From the NCBI GenBank assembly GCA_015069295.1, contig SVIW01000003.1, positions 62,001-126,000 on the forward strand: DNA of 64,000 bases, given 5' to 3'. Positions 9,159-15,801 of the stretch are shown one piece after another. The notes below the pieces were generated by a model. The model saw nothing but the letters and a program-made list of their open reading frames with translations. It did no database searches and was not told the DNA's origin. The stretch comes from Clostridiales bacterium. Lineage in GTDB: Bacteria > Bacillota > Clostridia > Christensenellales > Borkfalkiaceae. Both the position numbers and the translations under genes were made by a program. Position 1 is the first letter of the stretch; every line of letters begins with the position of its first letter.

Positions 9159-9187
9159 TTGCTTTTTTCATCTTTCCGTGCTATAAT
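9159..9187 (+). promoter_or_regulatory. sigma-A promoter for the mannosidase gene
   Basis: TTGCTT (9159-9164) and TATAAT (9182-9187), spacer 17. Confidence 0.7.
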
Positions 9188-9215
9188 TTTGCTGATATCA
9201 ACGGGTGGTGGCAAT

Positions 9216-11615
9216 ATGGAAAAACAGAAAGTGTATATGATTGGCAACGCGCATCTTGACCCTGCTTGGGTTTGGTCTTGGCAGGAGGGGAGCTGCGAAG
9301 CAAAGGCGACGATTCGTTCGGCGCTCGATAGAATGAAAGAGTTTCCCGATTTTAAGTTCGTTTGTTCCTCTTCGTCTATTTATCAATGGATTGAGGATTT
9401 TGACCCTGCTATGTTCGAGGAGATAAAGCAACGCGTAACCGAGGGGCGGTTTATCATTGTCGGCGGTTGGAAAGTTCAGCCCGATTGCAATTTGCCATCA
9501 GGGGAGAATTTTGCCCGCCAAAGCTTATACGCGCAGCGGTATTTTAAGGAAAAGTTTGGAAAAACCGCGGTTGTAGGGTACAACGTAGACAGCTTTGGGC
9601 ACAACGCGATGCTGCCGCAGATTTTGCGAAAAAGCGGTATGAAATACTACGTATTTATGCGCCCGATGGATTATGAAAAGGCGTTAAAGGACAACGTGTT
9701 TACTTGGGAATCGCCCGACGGGTCTACGGTAACGGCGTTTCGTATCTATTGGGAATACTGTAAAAAATTCAACGAAATGGAAGAGCTGGAAAAATATCTT
9801 GAGGAGGCTTCGGCGTATTATAAAGGCACGGAGTTTATGGGATATTACGGGGTTGGTAACCACGGCGGCGGTCCGACGATTAGAAATATCGAGCTGATAA
9901 AGGCATACAACGAAAAGGCGGACGGGAAATTTCAGTTGATTATGGCTGACCCTGCCGAATTTTTCGAGAATTACGAAAAAGAGCATACCGTGTCCGTGTT
10001 GAAAGACGAATTGCAGCACCACGCCAGCGGTTGTTACAGCGCGGTTTCTGAGGTAAAAACTCTGCTTAGAAAGGGGGAAACGAAGCTGGTCGAGGCGGAA
10101 AAGTTTTCGACTTTGTGCGCGTTGTTGACGGGAAAAGAGTACCCCCTTGCCAAAATTCAAGAGGGTTGGGAAAACGTTAATTTTCTTGCTTTCCACGACA
10201 CGTTGGGCGGGTGCTGTATCAAGAGCGCGTACGACAACAGCTTGTATATGGGCTACGAGGCGATTTCTTTGGCGGAAAAGCAAAAAAACAGCGCTTTGCA
10301 AACTCTGTCTTGGCAAATCGATACGACGAAGAAAGAATACGGCTTGCCCGTAGTTATCTTCAACGCGCACTCGTTTGACGTGGAAGAGGTCGTAGAAATC
10401 AACGCGCACGCAAACTCGGTACGCGATAGCGAAGGGCGGGAAATCCCGTTTACCAACGCCGTTTCCGAGGCTTTGCCCGTCTTTGCGCGGGATAACGCGA
10501 TTTTTAGAGCAAAAGTGCCTGCGTTTGGGTACGCCGTTTATTATTATCAGCCGTCTGCAGGATTTAACGTCGTCAATCGCACGGAAGGGGATTATGGCGT
10601 GCGCGCAAAGAAATCGGACGCGCTTAGCTTGGAAAACGAGCGGATAAAAGCCGTCTTTGACGAAACGGGGCGTATGGTTTCCCTCGTAAACAAAACGAGC
10701 GGGGAAGAACTGCTGTCTGCGCCTGCCGCGAATATCGTAATCGACGAGTCCGAGCACGATACTTGGAGCCACGGCAAAAATCATTTCGAAAAAGAAATCG
10801 GCGGGTTTTCTACTCTGTCCATAGAAAAATTAGAATCCAACGAGCTGCGGGAGACGGTCAAAGTAAGCTCGGCTTACGGGGATTCGTTGCTGACGCAGTA
10901 TTATACTCTGAACACGGACGAAGATATGGTGCGCGTGCGGGTAAAGCTGGATTGGAGAGAAAAGCATAAAATGTTGAAATTTGCCTATCCCGTGGCAAGC
11001 GAAACGCCGACGAGCGTGTATGAAATCCCGTTCGGGACGCTGGAAAGACCTTGCAACGGCGAGGAAGAGGCGGCGCTGATGTGGGCGATGGTCGGCGACG
11101 AGAAAAAGGGTTTGGCGATTTTAAACGATAGCAAATACAGCTATTCGGCAAAGGAAAACGTGTTGGCTTTAACGGCGATTCGAAGCCCGATTTATTGCGA
11201 TCACGGCGCGGCGCGAGGTGCGGAATCCGAATATACCGACCAAGGCGCACACGAATTTTCTTACGCGCTGTTGCCTGCGGCGACAACGGAAAAAGCGAAG
11301 ATCTTCCGTCGTGCGCTTGCGTTTAATACCCCGCTTACGGTAGTGCTTGAAAATCACCACGAAGGCAAGCTGCCGCTCGTGCACTCGGGGATGAAGATCG
11401 ACAAGGAAAATATCGTCGTGTCGGCGTTTAAGCGTGCGGAAGACAGAAACGGTTATATTTTGCGCGCGTACGAATGTGCGGGGCAGGAAACCGAGGCGGT
11501 TATTGATTTGGGGCAGGCAGGTACGCATCGAATTGATTTTAAACCGTACGAAGTGCGGACGGTGCGGATAACGGATACGGCGGAAGAAGTGCTCTTTACC
11601 GAGTATACGGAGTAA
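9216..11615 (+). CDS. GH38 alpha-mannosidase
   Basis: 799 residues. Retaining alpha-mannosidase of glycoside hydrolase family 38, expected to trim alpha-mannose from glycans. The N-terminal catalytic barrel opens with IGNAHLDPAWVW (H13, D15 metal ligands), and the nucleophile Asp lies in NVDSFGHN near residue 125; the middle and C-terminal beta domains are present. No signal peptide, so cytosolic: it would act on imported or recycled oligosaccharides. I start at ATG 9216 since the longer frame runs into the promoter. Monocistronic, between two lipoprotein loci; no transporter is adjacent. The last 62 bp were copied to 12924-12986. Confidence 0.92.
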   Translation: MEKQKVYMIGNAHLDPAWVWSWQEGSCEAKATIRSALDRMKEFPDFKFVCSSSSIYQWIEDFDPAMFEEIKQRVTEGRFIIVGGWKVQPDCNLPSGENFARQSLYAQRYFKEKFGKTAVVGYNVDSFGHNAMLPQILRKSGMKYYVFMRPMDYEKALKDNVFTWESPDGSTVTAFRIYWEYCKKFNEMEELEKYLEEASAYYKGTEFMGYYGVGNHGGGPTIRNIELIKAYNEKADGKFQLIMADPAEFFENYEKEHTVSVLKDELQHHASGCYSAVSEVKTLLRKGETKLVEAEKFSTLCALLTGKEYPLAKIQEGWENVNFLAFHDTLGGCCIKSAYDNSLYMGYEAISLAEKQKNSALQTLSWQIDTTKKEYGLPVVIFNAHSFDVEEVVEINAHANSVRDSEGREIPFTNAVSEALPVFARDNAIFRAKVPAFGYAVYYYQPSAGFNVVNRTEGDYGVRAKKSDALSLENERIKAVFDETGRMVSLVNKTSGEELLSAPAANIVIDESEHDTWSHGKNHFEKEIGGFSTLSIEKLESNELRETVKVSSAYGDSLLTQYYTLNTDEDMVRVRVKLDWREKHKMLKFAYPVASETPTSVYEIPFGTLERPCNGEEEAALMWAMVGDEKKGLAILNDSKYSYSAKENVLALTAIRSPIYCDHGAARGAESEYTDQGAHEFSYALLPAATTEKAKIFRRALAFNTPLTVVLENHHEGKLPLVHSGMKIDKENIVVSAFKRAEDRNGYILRAYECAGQETEAVIDLGQAGTHRIDFKPYEVRTVRITDTAEEVLFTEYTE

Positions 11616-11616
11616 A
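11554..11616. repeat. 63-bp direct repeat, copy A (3' end of the mannosidase gene)
   Basis: Matches 12924-12986 at 61 of 63 positions. Here it encodes the last residues of the mannosidase (reading VRTVRITDTAEEVLFTEYTE) and its stop codon. Confidence 0.9.
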
Positions 11617-11621
11617 TAAAA

Positions 11622-11657
11622 ACGGCGGGGCAACCTCTCGGTTGCCCCGCCAATTTT
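11622..11657 (+). terminator. intrinsic terminator after the mannosidase gene
   Basis: A 12-bp perfect stem (GGCGGGGCAACC / GGTTGCCCCGCC) with a TCTC loop, then AATTTTT. Confidence 0.9.
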
Positions 11658-11709
11658 TGTCGTTGTGGGAGAAGGTGGCTTGCAAAGCAAAACGGATGAG
11701 GTGTAAAGG

Positions 11710-11860
11710 CTCTCACTTTGGGAGAGCTGTCCGTGGAACGGACTGAGAGGGCTCATAGTCATTGCACTCAGCTTGCTATGAGGCATGCTTGTCATTGCGA
11801 GGCGTTAGCCGCGGCAATCTCAAGAGATTACTTCGTCGCTACGCTCCTCGTAATGACGGG
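11710..11860. repeat. cluster of small intergenic repeats
   Basis: This fills most of the 376-bp gene-free stretch between the mannosidase and the next lipoprotein gene. It contains a CTCTCA...TGAGAG element with an inner GTCCGT/ACGGAC palindrome (11710-11753), a partial GTCATTGCACTCAGC copy (11758-11790), and a full GTCATTGCG...CGTAATGAC element (11791-11860) related to 5951-6022. No coding signal. Confidence 0.65.
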
Positions 11861-11931
11861 CAAAGTGCGTAAAAAATTGAGTCTAAAACCGTCATATAAG
11901 TAGAAAGCAAAGGAAAAATCTTCCAAACCTA

Positions 11932-11960
11932 TTGAAAAATGGGGAAAAGTATGCTATACT
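11932..11960 (+). promoter_or_regulatory. sigma-A promoter for lipoprotein 6
   Basis: TTGAAA (11932-11937) and TATACT (11955-11960), spacer 17. Flanking bases resemble the promoter at 6051-6079, including the TTCCAA(A)CC(CC)TATTGA block. Confidence 0.75.
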
Positions 11961-11991
11961 TTCCTTGAAAAGGAAAAAGGAGGAAAATTGT

Positions 11992-12948
11992 ATGAGAAAA
12001 TTTTTAGGTCTGTTATTGACGGGCATTTTGCTTTTCTGCACGGTATTTTCGATTGCCGGGTGCGGGGAAACGGAAATTGTGGACGATAGTTCGAAAAATT
12101 CTTCTAATGGGGAAAGTCCAATGCCCGAGCCTGAAAAAATTTTTGCAGGCTCGGTATGTACTTTGGAAGAGGTGTACGAGGCAGACGGGATAGACAGAAC
12201 CGCGCTATTAAATATTGCGTATTACAGCGGAAACGCAGAGCATAACCCCGACGAGCTTGGCGCAGACTTCGTGCCCATTGAGAAAGGCGAATTAAGCGAA
12301 GAAGTTTCTTTGGAAATAAGAGAGTGCCTTGCGGAAAGCGCGCGCACAAATGAAAAGAATCCGGAAGAGGACGCGAAAGCCGAGGATTATAGAATAACGG
12401 AATATTACGGTTGCTATAACGGGTATTATGCATTTTTCTATCAAGAATTAGATTTAGACTATGTCTATCCTGCCGTGGAAAATCCCATTTGGCGGGAAAT
12501 TGATGGCGTTACGTTTTACAGTTGGACTTACCTTGAAAAGGTAATATATATGTGGAAGAAAACAACGGGCTCGTTTTACAGCTTAGAAGAGGCTTATGAA
12601 AACGGCTGGCTGATAGAAGAGGATTTAGAAGGTATAGCGGATATTTATAACAATAAAAAAGACTGCGCATACGTTGCGGGGGACTTACCATTAAACATAG
12701 AAAATTCTATAAAGCACACGTATTTGGAAGATTTAAGAGAGGACGTTCCCCAAGCAAAGATAGAAAACGTAGAATTGAGGAAATACTACGGTACGTATGG
12801 GGATTGTATTGTTGTAAATATATACAGCCAAGATATGCTCTGTGATATAAGATTTGAAGATACGTACATTGGGAACGTATTATTTCGCAACTTTGGGGGG
12901 ACATATTCAATCACAGTTTGGGTTGCGGACGGTGCGGATAACGGATAG
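11992..12948 (+). CDS. lipoprotein 6 with a tandemly duplicated domain
   Basis: 318 residues from ATG 11992 (AAAGGAGG upstream). The shared signal-peptide leader ends FSIAGC. Two copies of one domain follow: the first from about residue 49 (GSVCTLEEVYEADGI ... YYGCYNGYYAFF), the second from about 193 (GSFYSLEEAYENGWL ... KYYGTYGDCIVV); the second is closest to the protein at 8589. The last ten residues, VADGADNG and the two before them, come from a copied fragment of the mannosidase gene read in another frame; its TAG supplies the stop. The native C-terminus was therefore probably replaced. Role unknown; surface-anchored by its lipobox. Confidence 0.8.
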   Translation: MRKFLGLLLTGILLFCTVFSIAGCGETEIVDDSSKNSSNGESPMPEPEKIFAGSVCTLEEVYEADGIDRTALLNIAYYSGNAEHNPDELGADFVPIEKGELSEEVSLEIRECLAESARTNEKNPEEDAKAEDYRITEYYGCYNGYYAFFYQELDLDYVYPAVENPIWREIDGVTFYSWTYLEKVIYMWKKTTGSFYSLEEAYENGWLIEEDLEGIADIYNNKKDCAYVAGDLPLNIENSIKHTYLEDLREDVPQAKIENVELRKYYGTYGDCIVVNIYSQDMLCDIRFEDTYIGNVLFRNFGGTYSITVWVADGADNG

Positions 12949-12986
12949 AGCGGAAGAAGTGCTCTTTACCGAGTATACGGAGTAAA
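12924..12986. repeat. 63-bp direct repeat, copy B (duplicated mannosidase 3' end)
   Basis: Matches 11554-11616 at 61 of 63 positions; two adjacent substitutions near 12948 create the TAG that ends the lipoprotein frame. The mannosidase frame is not used here. Confidence 0.9.
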
Positions 12987-13003
12987 AAAGAGAGTATAAA
13001 AAA

Positions 13004-13036
13004 GGGCGGCGCAACGAGAGGTTGCGCCGCCCTATC
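13004..13036. terminator. terminator between convergent genes
   Basis: GGGCGGCGCAAC / GTTGCGCCGCCC stem with a 5-base loop. A-rich on the left and moderately T-rich on the right, so it can serve lipoprotein 6 on the plus strand and the P-II-like operon on the minus strand. Confidence 0.75.
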
Positions 13037-13048
13037 TGTTTACAAACG

Positions 13049-13381
13049 TTAGTTTTTCGCGGGCAAAGCTTCGTCAGAGAGTCCAACCACGCTATCCACC
13101 GGCATAGAAAAGGCGATGCCCTGTCCTGCTGAGTCCAGCCCGACCTCTTTATATAAGGCGTGCATAACGTCGTCCTTAATGCTTGCAGGGACGAGAATCA
13201 TAACGATTTCCTTTTCGGGTTGAATGGTGATATGGAAAAAGGTTTCCGCTTCTTTGGTTGCCGTGCCGCGGGCGTTAATAACCGTGCCGCCACGCGCGCC
13301 CAATTTCTTCGCGGCGTCCATAACCGCTTCGCTGTGTCCGCTGTTTACGATACAAAAAATGGCTTCGTGGGTATATTCCAT
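13049..13381 (-). CDS. P-II-like regulatory protein B
   Basis: 110 residues, the size of P-II proteins. The N-terminal beta-alpha unit (EAIFCIVNSGHSEAVMDAAKKLGARGGTVINARGT), a very short T-loop region (ATKEAETFF), and a C-terminal half with KEIVMILVPASIKDDVMHAL and GQGIAFSMPVDSVVGL fit the P-II-like fold. The classical T-loop tyrosine signature is not visible, so it is probably not a uridylylated GlnB/GlnK. Third gene of an operon with a DUF1538 membrane protein and another P-II-like gene 16 bases upstream. By analogy with GlnK and AmtB it may gate the membrane partner; that is inference. Confidence 0.75.
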   Translation of the reverse strand: MEYTHEAIFCIVNSGHSEAVMDAAKKLGARGGTVINARGTATKEAETFFHITIQPEKEIVMILVPASIKDDVMHALYKEVGLDSAGQGIAFSMPVDSVVGLSDEALPAKN

Positions 13382-13397
13382 AACTCTTCTCCTTATT

Positions 13398-13787
13398 TTA
13401 CGATTGATGGTTGCTGAAAAAGCGGTAGATAGCGGCGCCGATGACGCTGGACATCGGGATGGTAAAGGCGATACCCTTGCCGTTTTTCAAGGTGTGGAAT
13501 TTTTCGTCCAACGCCTGCATAGCTTCGGCGGCTTTGTCCTCGCGCAGTACGCTGAAAATAACGCTTTTGTCCGAGTCTTCCAAACCGAGCATATACAAGG
13601 TCTCCGACCTTGCGGTGCCTTGCGCTAAAACGGAGGTTTGGAAATTGATATCGAACGCCGAGAGAAAGTCGACGTAAAATTCCGTCTTATTGCGGTTGAC
13701 GACCGTGATAAGCAGTTTTAATTTTTTAAAGCCGCTTGCCGCAGGGGCGGGCTTTTTCATTTTGTTGTTTTTTCGTAGTAAACCCAT
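13398..13787 (-). CDS. P-II-like regulatory protein A
   Basis: 129 residues. A basic N-terminal tail (about 20 residues, K/P/A-rich) precedes a P-II-like body: KLKLLITVVNRNKTEFYVDFLSAFDINFQTSVLAQGTARSE, then KSVIFSVLREDKAAEAMQAL and GKGIAFTIPMSSVIGAA. The ending GIAF(T/S)(I/M)P(M/V)(S/D)SV(I/V)G is shared with the next gene, so the two are diverged paralogues. Eleven bases after the DUF1538 gene. Probable small-molecule sensor for that membrane protein; ligand unknown. Confidence 0.72.
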   Translation of the reverse strand: MGLLRKNNKMKKPAPAASGFKKLKLLITVVNRNKTEFYVDFLSAFDINFQTSVLAQGTARSETLYMLGLEDSDKSVIFSVLREDKAAEAMQALDEKFHTLKNGKGIAFTIPMSSVIGAAIYRFFSNHQS

Positions 13788-13798
13788 ACCTGCCTCCT

Positions 13799-15328
13799 TT
13801 AAAGAAAACGGATAATTTGTTCGTCGTCTGCTTCGAGAATGCGTTTCATTGCAATCTTTTCGCGGACGTGTTTGGTAACGACGGCTTTAAAGCCGAGCGT
13901 TTGGATCGTGATAAGCGGGGTCATAGCAACCATAGCGACCAGACCGAACGCGTCGGTGAGGACGAAGGAGGAATCGCCGCCGTGCATTGCAAAGCAAAGC
14001 CCGATGATAAAGGGCAAAATAAAGGTCGAGGTCAAAGGCCCGCTGGCAACTCCGCCCGAGTCGAACGCAATTGCGGTGTAGAGTTTCGGGACGAAGAAGG
14101 ACAGCCCCAAAGAGAGGAAATAGCCGGGGATAAGATAATATAAAAGACTAAACCCGTAGATGACGCGGATAACCGAAAGCCCGATGGAAAGTCCCACGCC
14201 GACGGAAAGGGCTATTAGCATAGAACGCTTGCTGACCGCGCCGCCCGTAACCGTTTCGACCTGCTTGTTGAGGACGTGGATAGCGGGTTCGGCAAAGACC
14301 ACGGTAAAGCCGAGAACGAACGCAAACGCGATCATAACGGCTTCGTTTGACTTGGAAAGCTGCGCGCCCATTGTGAACCCGACGGGCATAAAGCCGATTT
14401 CTACGGCGGTCAAGAAAATGACCAGACCTACGAAGGTATACAAAATCCCAAACACAATTTGTTTTACTTTGCGCTTTGACGAGCGCATAAAGATTGCCTG
14501 CAAAATAAAGAAGAATATGACGATAGGACCGAGTGCAATCGCTACGTTTTTCAAGGTGTGGAGCAGCACTTGCGGCGCTTGGTTAAGCTGCATTGCGTAG
14601 TTGCTTTCCGTGATGAGAAGATCAGGGGTTTTGTCGGCGGTAAGTCCTAAGATCATAACCGCGAGAATGGGACCTATCGAGCAAAGGGCGATAAAGCCGA
14701 AGCTGCTTTCTCTGTCCCGTTTGTCGCCGAGGATTGCGGAAACACCGACGCCGAGCGCCATAATAAAGGGAACGGTGATCGGGCCCGTCGTAACCCCGCC
14801 CGAGTCAAAACCAAGGGGCAGGAAATTTTCTTTGCCTTGCACAATCAAAAGGGTAACGAGCGCAAACAGCAGCATATAGAAAAAGGTCAGCATATGGGAA
14901 AGACTGACGCGGAAGACGATTTTGAGAATAGAGAGCACCAAGAACATTCCCACGCCCATACCGATTGCAACGGTCAGCGCCGTGCTGTTGATGACGCCTG
15001 AAACCTGCGAAGCCAAAACCGAAAGGTCGGGTTCGGCAATCGTGATAAACACGCCCATTAAAAAACAGATGATAAGCAGCGTTTTAAATTTCCCCGTTTT
15101 AGACAGTCCCGAACCGATTTGTTCGCCCATCGGGGTCATCGCGATATCCGCGCCGAGGTTGAAAAGGGCGATACCGACGATAAGGGCGATAGAAGAGCAC
15201 GCAAAAATAACCGCTTCTTGCCACGAAAGGGAAAGAATCGGGGTAAAGTTTAAGATGAGGACGAGCAGGGCTACGGGCAAAACCGAAACCGCCGCTTCCG
15301 TCAATTTTTTCACAAGAGCTTTCAGCAT
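13799..15328 (-). CDS. DUF1538 family polytopic membrane protein
   Basis: 509 residues from the ATG at 15328, chosen for the GAGGGA ribosome site just upstream; a longer frame reaches 15370 through the promoter -10 box. Many membrane segments. The protein is an internal duplication: MTPMGEQIG ... ITIAEPDLSVLASQV and FDSGGVTTGPITVPF in the first half match MPVGFTMGAQLS ... VVFAEPAIHVLNKQV and FDSGGVASGPLTSTF in the second, a two-repeat design usual in transporters. Substrate unknown. First gene of the operon with two P-II-like genes, an arrangement reminiscent of AmtB-GlnK. Confidence 0.8.
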   Translation of the reverse strand: MLKALVKKLTEAAVSVLPVALLVLILNFTPILSLSWQEAVIFACSSIALIVGIALFNLGADIAMTPMGEQIGSGLSKTGKFKTLLIICFLMGVFITIAEPDLSVLASQVSGVINSTALTVAIGMGVGMFLVLSILKIVFRVSLSHMLTFFYMLLFALVTLLIVQGKENFLPLGFDSGGVTTGPITVPFIMALGVGVSAILGDKRDRESSFGFIALCSIGPILAVMILGLTADKTPDLLITESNYAMQLNQAPQVLLHTLKNVAIALGPIVIFFFILQAIFMRSSKRKVKQIVFGILYTFVGLVIFLTAVEIGFMPVGFTMGAQLSKSNEAVMIAFAFVLGFTVVFAEPAIHVLNKQVETVTGGAVSKRSMLIALSVGVGLSIGLSVIRVIYGFSLLYYLIPGYFLSLGLSFFVPKLYTAIAFDSGGVASGPLTSTFILPFIIGLCFAMHGGDSSFVLTDAFGLVAMVAMTPLITIQTLGFKAVVTKHVREKIAMKRILEADDEQIIRFL

Positions 15329-15360
15329 GACTCCCTCTTGGTAAAAATATATCGTATAAC

Positions 15361-15389
15361 AGTATATCATAAGGAAAGGAAAAAGTCAA
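15361..15389 (-). promoter_or_regulatory. sigma-A promoter for the DUF1538 operon
   Basis: On the minus strand TTGACT (15389-15384) and TATACT (15366-15361), spacer 17. Only 43 bp from the -35 of the divergent riboswitch promoter. Confidence 0.75.
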
Positions 15390-15432
15390 TAGAGGGGATT
15401 ATAAATAAATGTGAAAAAAGGGTCGAATTTTG

Positions 15433-15461
15433 TTGACAAAGGCGTTTTAGTGTGCTATCAT
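15433..15461 (+). promoter_or_regulatory. sigma-A promoter for the glycine riboswitch transcript
   Basis: TTGACA (15433-15438) and TATCAT (15456-15461), spacer 17; the first aptamer begins about 25 bases after the expected transcript start. Confidence 0.8.
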
Positions 15462-15490
15462 ATACCCCAAGCAAACGCTATAAGAAGATT

Positions 15491-15650
15491 GCAGGAGACA
15501 GACGAAGGTCTGACCGAAGGAGTAAAGCTCTCAGGTGATCGAAAGATTAAATACTGTAATCGGATAGCACTCCGGAGAACTCCGCATAAGGCGGATACCG
15601 AAGGGGCAAGCGGCGAAAGCCGTCAAACTCTCAGGTGAAAGGACAGAGTA
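15491..15650 (+). ncRNA. tandem glycine riboswitch
   Basis: Two consecutive gcvT-type aptamers. The first has GGAGACAG ... ACCGAAGGAGTAAAGCTCTCAGGTG; the second has CCGGAGAACTC ... ACCGAAGGGGCAAGC ... ACTCTCAGGTGAAAGGACAGAG. The repeated CCGAAGG(A/G)G and CTCTCAGGTGA(A/T) blocks are the family's conserved core, and the tandem layout with a short linker is typical. About 150 bases lie between the second aptamer and the symporter ATG, room for an expression platform, though I see no clear terminator there. With an amino-acid exporter or importer downstream, glycine control of transport is the natural reading. Confidence 0.92.
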
Positions 15651-15684
15651 CTGCTTTAAAGATAAAAGGCTGTGTTTAGAGGTT

Positions 15685-15706
15685 TCATCTCGTACCTGCC
15701 CCTATC
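15685..15706 (-). repeat. dispersed 22-bp motif, copy 2
   Basis: Reverse-complement copy of the segment at 4999-5020, identical over 22 bases; lies between the glycine riboswitch and the symporter gene. Confidence 0.6.
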
Positions 15707-15801
15707 TTTTTATAAGTTTGTATTTTGTACGGAGTGGTTTTTAACCGCTCCTTTTTGTTTGCTTTCGACGAGGAAAAATTTTTCACATAAGGAGAAGAAG
15801 T

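Noticed and set aside
11661-11760. A small RNA or gene between the mannosidase and lipoprotein 6
   Set aside because: The stretch matches the look of dispersed CTCTCA...TGAGAG repeat units and shows no promoter or coding signal.
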